A stretch of DNA of 18,841 bases from JABDOU01 sp041609995 (GTDB lineage: Bacteria; Actinomycetota; Acidimicrobiia; Spongiisociales; SHLN01): NCBI GenBank assembly GCA_041609995.1, contig JBFIPU010000048.1, positions 1 through 18,841 on the forward strand, written 5' to 3'. Every line of letters begins with the position of its first letter. Positions within the stretch are counted from its first letter, which is position 1. A program made the position numbers and the translations under genes. Shown here piece after piece: positions 8,414 through 14,902 of this stretch. The notes beneath the pieces are model-generated. The model was not told the origin of the DNA. It worked only from the letters and a program-made list of their open reading frames with translations, and did not search any database.

Positions 8414-9822
8414 CGCCCGTACCTATCCCAGTAGGCGGACCACAATTCTTCCTCTGAAGGCACCACGCCCGCAATGGGGAAGGCAAGCCGGGTCGTGTTG
8501 AGGAAATGGCGATATGACAGATTCTCGGAAATGCTGTTGCCCGCCCATGTCCCGCCGCCCATCGACAGGCTGAAGTTCAAACCATTGTTGAAATCGCCAC
8601 CATTGCCTTGCGAATGCGCCTGGTTCACGAGCACACGAGCAACGTCGACTTCGGATGCCAGGCGGAGGGCGCGGGCCTCATCCTTCGTGTGGATGCCACA
8701 TGAATGCCCCCGGCCCTGATACGCGAGGATTTCTTGCACCCTGGCCACAGCCTCGTCGAAGTCGCGGTACCGATACATGGTCAGCACCACAGACAGCTTC
8801 TCGCCCGAATAGGGAAACCCGGGCCCAACGCCGGCTTCTTCGACCATGAAAAACTCCACGTCGGGAGGCGCATCGATCCCGGCAACCTCCGCGATCCTCC
8901 CGGGTGATTGGGCGATGACGTCGCGGCTCAGCCGGCCGTCGACCCACATCGCTTCCTGGAGGGCTGCGGCATCCTCGGCCGAGAGCAGCCTCCCGCCCAG
9001 GGAAGTCAGCTCTCCGAGCATGGCGTCGTATACGTCATCGTGGATGACGAGGGAATTCTCCGATGAACAGCTGGTGGCGTAGTCGTACACCTTCGATGTC
9101 TTGATCTTGCCGGCTGCGTCCGCCAGGTCGGCGGTCTCGTCGACCACGACCACGGCGTTACCCAGGCCGACGCCAATTGCCGGCTTGCCGCTGCTATATG
9201 CGGCCCGGACGTTCCTCTGGGACCCCGTCACCACCGAGAGGTCGCACTGGCGCATCAACTCGAAAGACGCCTCCTTGCTCGGCTCTGGAAGGACCTGGAC
9301 GAGATCAAGCGGCGCCCCGACTTTCGAAAACTCCTTGTGAATGAACTCAATCGCCAGCGCACAGGTGCCGGCACCCCCCGGCGACGGCGCCATGATGATG
9401 GCGTTGGCACCCTTCAGGGCCATCATCGTCTTGTTGATCGGGGTCGCTTCGGGGTTGGTGGAGGGAATGAGGGCTGCCACCACGCCGACCGGCTTGGCGA
9501 ACTCAGTGATCCCGGTGCTCGCGTCTTCGGACACCACTCCGACAGACTTGACTCCCCGCAGGTCGCTCAGAGTCCCGAGCGTCTTGCGACGGATCTTATT
9601 GACCTTGTCTTCAACCCGGCCCATGCCTGTGTCCTCGACCGCCCGCTGGGCGAGCGACTCGGCGTTCTGCAACTGATAACCCGCCCAGGCGGCCGCCGCC
9701 ACCACATCGTCGACCTGGGCCTGGGTCCAGGTACCTGCCACGGACTGGGCGGCCCGTGCTCTTGCCACATGAGCGGCGATTTGCCGACGAACAGCCGCTG
9801 GGGCTTCTTTGGCGGTTGTCAT
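8410..9822 (-). CDS. CoA-acylating aldehyde dehydrogenase
   Basis: A 470-residue member of the aldehyde dehydrogenase superfamily branch that uses CoA (like EutE, PduP, SucD, SauS and the N-terminal half of AdhE). PVGVVAALIPSTNP (111-124) is the typical N-terminal signature. VVTGS (197-201) and GVGLGNAVVVVDE (217-229) follow, C252 in ATSCSSENS is the nucleophile, and MGGGTWAGNSISEN lies in the C-terminal quarter. The reaction is aldehyde + CoA + NAD(P)+ to acyl-CoA + NAD(P)H. The TSCSSENS sequence looks closer to SucD/SauS-type enzymes than to EutE, so a substituted aldehyde is possible but unproven. ATG 9822 has AAGGAG 8 bases upstream; GTG 9831 lies within that site. It heads a coupled run with the 3-hydroxyacyl-CoA dehydrogenase and thiolase. 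Confidence 0.92.
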   Translation of the reverse strand: MTTAKEAPAAVRRQIAAHVARARAAQSVAGTWTQAQVDDVVAAAAWAGYQLQNAESLAQRAVEDTGMGRVEDKVNKIRRKTLGTLSDLRGVKSVGVVSEDASTGITEFAKPVGVVAALIPSTNPEATPINKTMMALKGANAIIMAPSPGGAGTCALAIEFIHKEFSKVGAPLDLVQVLPEPSKEASFELMRQCDLSVVTGSQRNVRAAYSSGKPAIGVGLGNAVVVVDETADLADAAGKIKTSKVYDYATSCSSENSLVIHDDVYDAMLGELTSLGGRLLSAEDAAALQEAMWVDGRLSRDVIAQSPGRIAEVAGIDAPPDVEFFMVEEAGVGPGFPYSGEKLSVVLTMYRYRDFDEAVARVQEILAYQGRGHSCGIHTKDEARALRLASEVDVARVLVNQAHSQGNGGDFNNGLNFSLSMGGGTWAGNSISENLSYRHFLNTTRLAFPIAGVVPSEEELWSAYWDRYGR

Positions 9823-9869
9823 GGTTGGCACTCCTTGCTCAACCCCGGCGCCTGGTCCCCATATTCAAC

Positions 9870-9899
9870 CGGACACCCGCGGCTCAGAAGGGGTGTCCG
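9870..9899. promoter_or_regulatory. 9-bp inverted repeat upstream of the aldehyde dehydrogenase operon
   Basis: CGGACACCC (9870-9878) and CGGTGTCCG-type arm GGGTGTCCG (9891-9899) are perfect reverse complements separated by 12 bases. The element lies 48 bases before the aldehyde dehydrogenase ATG and 71 bases after the SDR stop. It is not followed by a T-run on the minus strand, so an operator or leader hairpin is more likely than an intrinsic terminator. A further GTCC/GGAC pair (9895-9898, 9906-9909) overlaps it. The rest of the gap 9823-9972 holds no gene. Confidence 0.5.
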
Positions 9900-9972
9900 C
9901 ATAGTGGACGAGCGACCGTTATGTGATAGAGCCACCTTACCGCCGGCCCACGCAGCCATCACTACTCGACCA

Positions 9973-10728
9973 TCACGGAATCGAAGTGCGCTGACCGGCG
10001 TCGAGCAACAGCGTGCCGCCGGCCAACGCCCGGGCTTCCGGATCCAACAGCAGCACCACAGCCCAGACCACCTCGTCAACCGTTACGAGATGCGAGATCG
10101 GCGACCGCTCTCGAAACTCGGCCATCACCTGGCTTTCCGGGATTCCGCGTGATCTCGCCGCGTCACGCATGAGATCGCGCAGCCGGTCGGTCCAGATCGG
10201 GCCAGGCGCCACGATGTGGCACGTCACACCGCGCGAGCCGACAGCGCGACTCAATTGGCGGATTGCATTGGCCAGGGCCGCGTTTCCGATACCTGCGGTG
10301 GCGGCCTCCGGGATCGGGTCGTAGCCGAGGTTGCCGCCAATGGCGACAATGCGGGAATCGGTCGTCAGGTATTCGTCTGCGGCCCGCACCAGGTGGAGGG
10401 TTCCGAGCACTTTGATATCGATGGCCGCCTGGATGGCGGGCGGGGTCACCTCGGTGATTGGTCCGCCCATCGGCGCAGCAGCGGAATTGACGACCATGCG
10501 CACAACGCCCGGAATTGCTTGTTGTATCAACCGTTGGCCCTCGGCGGAGGTGATATCGGCGTCACATGCCACCACGTTCGGGTGTTGCTCCGCCAGCGCC
10601 TCGAGAGCATCCCGGGTCCGGGCTACGGCGACCACGCCCAATCCATCGCCAGCCAGTCGAGCTACGATCGCCGATCCCACCGCCCCGGTCGCGCCGGCAA
10701 CAATCGCCCATTCCCCTGTAGCTGACAT
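9973..10728 (-). CDS. Degenerate SDR-fold protein lacking the Tyr/Lys catalytic pair
   Basis: A 251-residue protein with classical SDR layout. The N-terminus AGATGAVGSA (11-20) keeps the Gly-rich dinucleotide motif. NSAAAP (81-86) sits where NNAG is usual, and VAPGPIWTD (173-181) matches the PGxxxT region. The catalytic residues do not match: the serine strand reads IVAIGGNLG (127-135), and the YxxxK site reads A145-x3-N149 (before AAL). The open reading frame is complete, so this is not simple decay. It may bind NAD(P) without normal SDR chemistry, or act as a partner of another SDR. ATG 10728 has AGGAGG 5 bases upstream. It is divergent from the intact SDR at 10795 and 150 bases upstream of the aldehyde dehydrogenase. 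Confidence 0.88.
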   Translation of the reverse strand: MSATGEWAIVAGATGAVGSAIVARLAGDGLGVVAVARTRDALEALAEQHPNVVACDADITSAEGQRLIQQAIPGVVRMVVNSAAAPMGGPITEVTPPAIQAAIDIKVLGTLHLVRAADEYLTTDSRIVAIGGNLGYDPIPEAATAGIGNAALANAIRQLSRAVGSRGVTCHIVAPGPIWTDRLRDLMRDAARSRGIPESQVMAEFRERSPISHLVTVDEVVWAVVLLLDPEARALAGGTLLLDAGQRTSIP

Positions 10729-10794
10729 GTGATCCTCCTGGTAGTCGGCGACGGTAGTGCATGCAATTGGCCACGCCTGGACGCCGGAGCCGGC
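10729..10794. promoter_or_regulatory. Divergent gap between the two SDR genes
   Basis: On the minus strand TACCGT (10756-10751) fits a TAnnnT -10 box and would give a leader of about 16 bases containing AGGAGG before ATG 10728. TGCATGCA (10758-10765) is a perfect 8-bp palindrome just beyond it and could be a regulator site. No clear -10 box was seen for the plus-strand gene. Confidence 0.35.
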
Positions 10795-11574
10795 ATGTGG
10801 CATGGTGGGCCGGTGTTCAGGCTCGAAGACAAGGTTGCCATAGTCACCGGCGCCGCCCAGGGTATTGGCGCGGAAGTGGCCGGGGCCTTGGCCCGGGCAG
10901 GTGCCACGGTGGCCGTAACCGATCTGCCCGACCGCCTCGATGACTGCATCCGCGTGGCAGAGACGATTGCCAGGGGAAACGCTTCCGCCGGCGCCTTCGC
11001 ATTGAACGTGGATGATCGAGACGGCATCGCTGGTGCTATCGAAGGAGTTGTAGAGGAATTCGGCGGAATTGACATCCTCGTGAACAACGCCGCGTGGAGC
11101 GTGTTCGGCCCTACCCTCGAGGTATCCCCTTCTGACTGGGACCGCACGATCAGCACCACGCTGACCGGAGTCTTCTTCTGCGCACAGGCGGTCGCGCCCT
11201 TCATGGTCGAAAGGGGTCGAGGCCGGATCATCAACGTCGCTTCCCAGCTGGGACTGGTGGGGACCAAGGACTCGGCCCCCTATGTCGCGGCGAAAGGGGG
11301 GGTTGTCAACCTGACCCGGGCTCTGGCGCTCGACTGGGCTCCCCACCGGATCACGGTGAACGCCGTCGCACCCGGGCCGGTCCTGACGCCTCGCCTGGAA
11401 CGACGAATGGAGATCTCGGGCGAGACCGTCGATGACTTCGTGACCCACATCCCGCTGGGGCGCGTGGCCGAGCCAGGGGAAATCGGACCCCCGGTGGTGT
11501 TTCTGGCGTCGGAAGAAGCGCGCTTCATCACCGGCCACACACTTGTGATCGATGGGGGCTGGACCGCTCAGTAG
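10795..11574 (+). CDS. Classical short-chain dehydrogenase/reductase (SDR)
   Basis: About 259 residues with every hallmark of a classical SDR: GAAQGIG (19-25) for the cofactor, VNNAAW (96-101), S150 in INVASQLG, Y163-x3-K167 in PYVAAKGG, and NAVAPGPVLTP. The C-terminus VFLASEEARFITGHTLVIDGGW is typical of FabG-like enzymes. Asp at the end of strand 2 (VAVTD) suggests a preference for NAD(H). It would oxidise an alcohol or reduce a ketone in the cytosol; the substrate is not evident. ATG 10795 has GGAG 5 bases upstream; GTG 10813 would give an N-terminus closer to family norms (FRLEDKVAIVTG) and is a serious alternative. Its stop region overlaps the convergent NTF2-like gene by 7 bases. Confidence 0.9.
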   Translation: MWHGGPVFRLEDKVAIVTGAAQGIGAEVAGALARAGATVAVTDLPDRLDDCIRVAETIARGNASAGAFALNVDDRDGIAGAIEGVVEEFGGIDILVNNAAWSVFGPTLEVSPSDWDRTISTTLTGVFFCAQAVAPFMVERGRGRIINVASQLGLVGTKDSAPYVAAKGGVVNLTRALALDWAPHRITVNAVAPGPVLTPRLERRMEISGETVDDFVTHIPLGRVAEPGEIGPPVVFLASEEARFITGHTLVIDGGWTAQ

Positions 11575-11972
11575 CCGGAAGGCCGTGTCCCCGCCCGGTA
11601 CTCGCCCATGTCGTTCCATACCTTCTGGTCGATGATGAGACCGTCTTCGAGCACAAAGCGGTCGACAAAGCGAATCCCATTGAACGCGGCGCCGTCGAGA
11701 CCCCGGCCGTTGAGAGTGCCGAAGCAGTACACAACCGTCGAGCGGTTCGACCCAGAGACGTCAAACCCTTCGAACACTTTCCGAACCACCTGGAATCTCT
11801 TGGCCGACGACGCCACCTGATCCTCCAGACTGGTGAATGACCTTCCTCCCGGGAAGGTGATGTTTGCACCGGGCGCGAGGTAGCGGGACGCCCCCTCGAG
11901 GTCGCGGTCCTCCACCAATCGAAGGAAGCGAGTCACCAGCTCAACGGCCCACTCCCGGCCGACATCGCTCAC
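11568..11972 (-). CDS. NTF2/SnoaL-like small protein
   Basis: A 134-residue protein of the NTF2-like alpha+beta barrel type. It starts with a helix (GREWAVELVTRFLRLVEDRD), then LEGASRYLAPGANITFPGG and a beta-rich half ending IRFVDRFVLEDGLIIDQKVWND. Length and this opening/closing pattern match SnoaL-like and steroid-isomerase-like folds, which act as isomerases, dehydratases or binding proteins for small polar or polycyclic molecules. No catalytic set can be assigned with confidence; several Asp residues and H-bonding side chains line the predicted barrel strands. GTG 11972 overlaps the TGA of the upstream racemase-like gene (GTGA), so it is the third member of a tightly coupled operon. The wider reading frame to 12380 is antisense to nothing functional and overlaps the racemase gene in another frame, so the short form is preferred. 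Confidence 0.8.
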   Translation of the reverse strand: MSDVGREWAVELVTRFLRLVEDRDLEGASRYLAPGANITFPGGRSFTSLEDQVASSAKRFQVVRKVFEGFDVSGSNRSTVVYCFGTLNGRGLDGAAFNGIRFVDRFVLEDGLIIDQKVWNDMGEYRAGTRPSGY

Positions 11973-12736
11973 CGGCCGGCGCCGTGCTCTGCCGCCGACC
12001 TCAGCATGTGGTGGACCATCTCTGGCTTTGGTTCCAGCGGCCTCGGGTACGCCCGTCGGCTCTGGGTTATGCCAAGAGCCAGGAATGATTCGATCAGCTT
12101 GTAAGAGAGTGGGCCGGGATTCACGACGGGCACCGGCAGCCGTTCTTCGAGGTGATGGTGTGCCTGATGCATGGTGGTGGATCCCAGGCAGATGACATCG
12201 GCCCCTGCATCGATCATCCGCCGGCAGGCCGCTTCCATCTTGGGAAGTGTTACGTCTGCCTTGTCCCCGAGCAAGGCGGCGAAGTCGGGCGGGGTGTCGA
12301 AGTGGTCGACGCCGGCGCAGTGCCCGACCAGACCCCATTCGTCGAGCACCTTTCGATAGCGCGGCAGCGCGGGTTCCCATTGTGCAAGGATCCCGAACCG
12401 GCGCCCCAGGCTGAGAGCGAAGAGAAGCGAGGCGCGGCCCGGTGCCAGCACGGGTATGTCGAGCACAGAGCGGAGGGGGTCAGCGCCGGAATCGCTCACC
12501 GTGTCTATCACGACGGCATCGTATCCATCGTCCTCGGCGCTGAGTCCGGCTTCGAAGACAGCGACTTCCATCAGCGCCCAGTCGTGAGGACTCATGAACG
12601 CGGTGGGGCCGGCAGTAACCGGTTGGTATTCGAGTGTCACATCTGGCCGCAGCAAGACTTGAGAGGCCTGCTGGCGGCGGTTGGCGATTTCGTCATCTGT
12701 GAGAGCAAACGGCACCAGGACCAGGATTCGCTTCAT
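11969..12736 (-). CDS. Asp/Glu/hydantoin racemase superfamily protein, copy 2, without catalytic cysteines
   Basis: A 255-residue member of the Asp/Glu/hydantoin racemase fold, which also includes maleate isomerase and arylmalonate decarboxylase. It opens KRILVLVPF. The two motifs that normally hold the catalytic cysteines read VIDTVSDSG (T79) and CLGSTTMH (S186), so both cysteines are replaced; C183 lies three residues before S186. LPVPVVNPGPLSYK follows, as in the family. It is clearly paralogous to the preceding gene: both share IDTVSDSG, LRSVLDIPV, LGRRFG and LGSTTMH. The ATG overlaps the upstream TGA (ATGA), and its own TGA overlaps the next GTG. The pair could form a heterodimer or act on different enantiomers. 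I recall similar Thr/Ser-type proteins in other bacteria annotated only as racemase-like; their reaction is not known to me. Confidence 0.87.
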   Translation of the reverse strand: MKRILVLVPFALTDDEIANRRQQASQVLLRPDVTLEYQPVTAGPTAFMSPHDWALMEVAVFEAGLSAEDDGYDAVVIDTVSDSGADPLRSVLDIPVLAPGRASLLFALSLGRRFGILAQWEPALPRYRKVLDEWGLVGHCAGVDHFDTPPDFAALLGDKADVTLPKMEAACRRMIDAGADVICLGSTTMHQAHHHLEERLPVPVVNPGPLSYKLIESFLALGITQSRRAYPRPLEPKPEMVHHMLRSAAEHGAGR

Positions 12737-13503
12737 AGCCCGGCCTGTTGGTCGGCAGCGGCCCGCATCATCGCTTTGATCATCTCGGGTTTGGCGACGA
12801 TCGGCTCGGGATAGGCAGGCCGGCTGTGCGACAAGCCCAACGCCGTCATCGCCTCGGCGATTTGATACGAGAGCGGACCGCCGTTCAGGACCGGGACCGG
12901 CAGGTGTTCGGCAAGGTAGGAATGTGCCTCGTGCATGGTCGTCGAACCGAGGCAGACGACATCGGCGCCGTCGGTGTCAACAAGCAGAATCGCCGCTTCG
13001 AGAAGGCGGGGCAGCACTTCCTCTTCCTTGCCGCCTAAAAGGTTGCGGTTGTCCGGCTGGAGCCCTGCGGCTCGCATGCCGGCCAACCGGTCGGTGAGTT
13101 GCAGGTCTTTGAGCGTCCGCTCGTAAAGCGGAAACCAGTTCTCCCACATGGTGACAACTCCGAATCGGCGCCCCAGCATCAGAGCGGTGAGGAACATGGA
13201 GCGCCCCGCTGCTACGACCGGGATGTCCAATACGGATCGGAGGGCCGCGACACCCGAATCGCTGACCGTGTCGATGCAAACGGCGTCAAACCCGTCCTTC
13301 TGGGCGTCGAGCCCGGCCTCGAGCAACGATAGGTCGGCCAGTACATAGTCGTGGTGCGATACGTACGACGATGGTGCAGCTTTGACAGGCCGGTAGTGCA
13401 GCTCGAGATCTGGGGGCAATTCGGCAGCTTGGGATTGCGCTCGTCTCAAGTCGAGCTGCTCTTGGGTCATCGGGAACGGGACCAGCACCAGGACCTTGCG
13501 CAT
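12733..13503 (-). CDS. Asp/Glu/hydantoin racemase superfamily protein, copy 1, without catalytic cysteines
   Basis: A 256-residue paralogue of the next gene, with the same fold and motifs: RKVLVLVPF at the start, CIDTVSDSG (T79) and CLGSTTMHEA (S187) in place of the cysteine motifs, then LPVPVLNGGPLSYQ. Unlike copy 2 it has Cys at 76 as well as 184, each three residues before the usual catalytic position. It is the first gene of the coupled three-gene operon. The ATG at 13503 has no Shine-Dalgarno sequence; a TAGGGT box ends 6 bases upstream, which suggests a leaderless transcript. The enzyme would be cytosolic and cofactor-free if family rules hold. Racemase, isomerase, decarboxylase or lyase activity are all possible; classical two-cysteine racemisation is not supported by the sequence. 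Confidence 0.87.
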   Translation of the reverse strand: MRKVLVLVPFPMTQEQLDLRRAQSQAAELPPDLELHYRPVKAAPSSYVSHHDYVLADLSLLEAGLDAQKDGFDAVCIDTVSDSGVAALRSVLDIPVVAAGRSMFLTALMLGRRFGVVTMWENWFPLYERTLKDLQLTDRLAGMRAAGLQPDNRNLLGGKEEEVLPRLLEAAILLVDTDGADVVCLGSTTMHEAHSYLAEHLPVPVLNGGPLSYQIAEAMTALGLSHSRPAYPEPIVAKPEMIKAMMRAAADQQAGL

Positions 13504-13534
13504 GGCGAGACCCTACCGGATAGGGTGAGCGCCG
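13504..13534. promoter_or_regulatory. Palindromic bidirectional promoter, both transcripts probably leaderless
   Basis: The 31-base gap between two divergent start codons contains ACCCTA-CCGGA-TAGGGT (13510-13526), a perfect 6-bp inverted repeat with a 5-base spacer. Read outward each arm is TAGGGT, which fits a TAnnnT -10 box. On the plus strand it ends 8 bases before ATG 13535; on the minus strand it ends 6 bases before ATG 13503. Neither gene has a Shine-Dalgarno sequence. Plus-strand TTGCGC (13496-13501) is a possible -35 box at 19-base spacing. A regulator at the palindrome would control both sides. Confidence 0.55.
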
Positions 13535-14902
13535 ATGGAGACGGATGTTGACGTTGTAGTCGCCGGGGCGGGCGCCGCCGGTTTGGCAGCAGCGTTGTCG
13601 GCTGCTGACGCCGGATTGAGCGTGGTCCTATTGGAGGCGAGCGAAACGTTCAGGACCGGCAACAACACTTCGATGAGCACCTCGATGATCCCGTCTGCCG
13701 GAAGCCGGTGGCAGGCTGAGCTCGGCATCGAAGACTCCGCGGAGCTTCTTTACGTCGACACCATGAAGAAGACGAAGGGCCAGGCCGACCCCGCCGTTGC
13801 GCGCGCTCTGGCGGACGTCTCTGTGGCGTTGGGCGAGTGGCTGGCCGACGACTGCGGTGTCCCCCTCGAGCTCGTGACCGACGTCTGGTTTCCCGGGCAC
13901 AGCCGCCTCCGCCATCTCTGTGTACCAGACCGGGCCGGCCGAACATTGCACCGCCATCTGCTGGCAGCGGCCGGTTCCCGACCCGAGATCACCCTGATCA
14001 CGCCCCTGCGGGTGGCGGGGTTCAAAGAAGGTGACGTCGTCACAGTTGACGCCGTTCGCCCGGACGGCCAGGCCGAGTCACTGCGGGCCGGCGCGCTCGT
14101 CCTCGCCACCAATGGATTTGGAGCGAACCCGGACCTGGTCAAGGAGCACATCCCGGAAATCTCGGATGGCTTGTACTTCGGCGGCGACGGCAGCAAAGGC
14201 GACGCCCTGCGGATCGGCGAGATGGTCGGCGCGGATACGGGGTTTCTCGACTCCTACCAGGGACATGCATCGGTGGCGACCCCACACGGGGTGCTGCTGA
14301 CGTGGACGAGCGTCATGAACGGAGCATTCCTCATCAACCGCGAAGGCAAGCGCTTCGGCGATGAATCGACCGGATACTCCGAGTTTGCCGTTCCCGTGCT
14401 CCGCCAGCCCGAGGCGGTGGCGTGGGTCGTGTTCGATGAGGCGATCCACAACAAGGCCACGCCCTTTGCCGACTATCAGGATTTGCTCGCTGCCAACGGG
14501 GTGAAGTGGGCCAACGACGCAGATCAACTGGCGGCCGCCATCGATGCGCCGATCGAGACTGTGCAGGCAACCATCGACCAGGTGGCATCGTACGGCCGCG
14601 AGGGGAAAGCCGATCCTTTCGGCCGGACCCTCTGGCCGCATGTACTCGAGGCCCCCTATGCCTTTGTCAAGGTCACGGGCGCCCTGTTTCACACCCAGGG
14701 CGGTCTCAGCGTCGATGCGCATGCGAGGGTCCTCCGCGACGGCAAGGCAATTCCCGGCCTCTATGCCGCCGGCGGAGCAGCGGCCGGCATTTCCGGGCAC
14801 GGGGCGGAGGGATACATGTCGGGCAACGGCCTGCTGAGCGCACTGGGCCTCGGCTTCCTGGCGGGCCGGGCGATCGCAGACCCGATTGGCTCAGTCAGCT
14901 AG
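13535..14902 (+). CDS. FAD-dependent oxidoreductase, fumarate-reductase / ketosteroid-dehydrogenase flavoprotein family
   Basis: A 455-residue flavoprotein. DVVVAGAGAAGLAAALSAADAGLSVVLLEAS (6-36) is the FAD Rossmann motif with GAGAAG at 11-16. VLATNGFGANPDLV lies in the middle, and the C-terminus has HTQGGLSVDA, IPGLYAAGGAAAG and GHGAEGYMSGNGLLSALGLG. This matches the FAD_binding_2 family (soluble fumarate reductases, urocanate reductase, 3-ketosteroid dehydrogenases). Such enzymes add or remove hydrogens across a C-C bond next to a carbonyl or carboxyl group. There is no signal peptide, haem motif or FMN-linker domain, so the electron partner must be separate. The ATG at 13535 follows a -10-like box by 8 bases. 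It is divergent from the racemase-like operon, suggesting a joint pathway. Its TAG shares CTAG with the convergent stop. Confidence 0.9.
   Translation: METDVDVVVAGAGAAGLAAALSAADAGLSVVLLEASETFRTGNNTSMSTSMIPSAGSRWQAELGIEDSAELLYVDTMKKTKGQADPAVARALADVSVALGEWLADDCGVPLELVTDVWFPGHSRLRHLCVPDRAGRTLHRHLLAAAGSRPEITLITPLRVAGFKEGDVVTVDAVRPDGQAESLRAGALVLATNGFGANPDLVKEHIPEISDGLYFGGDGSKGDALRIGEMVGADTGFLDSYQGHASVATPHGVLLTWTSVMNGAFLINREGKRFGDESTGYSEFAVPVLRQPEAVAWVVFDEAIHNKATPFADYQDLLAANGVKWANDADQLAAAIDAPIETVQATIDQVASYGREGKADPFGRTLWPHVLEAPYAFVKVTGALFHTQGGLSVDAHARVLRDGKAIPGLYAAGGAAAGISGHGAEGYMSGNGLLSALGLGFLAGRAIADPIGSVS

Noticed and set aside
9973..11619. A 548-codon minus-strand frame that would join the degenerate SDR to a long N-terminal extension
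   Set aside because: The extension is antisense to the intact SDR gene at 10795-11574 and has no domain signal; ATG 10728 has a strong ribosome site.
11568..12380. A 270-codon frame extending the NTF2-like protein upstream
   Set aside because: The extra part overlaps the racemase-like gene in another frame and reads as low-complexity Arg/Gly/Pro-rich shadow; GTG 11972 fits the operon overlap.
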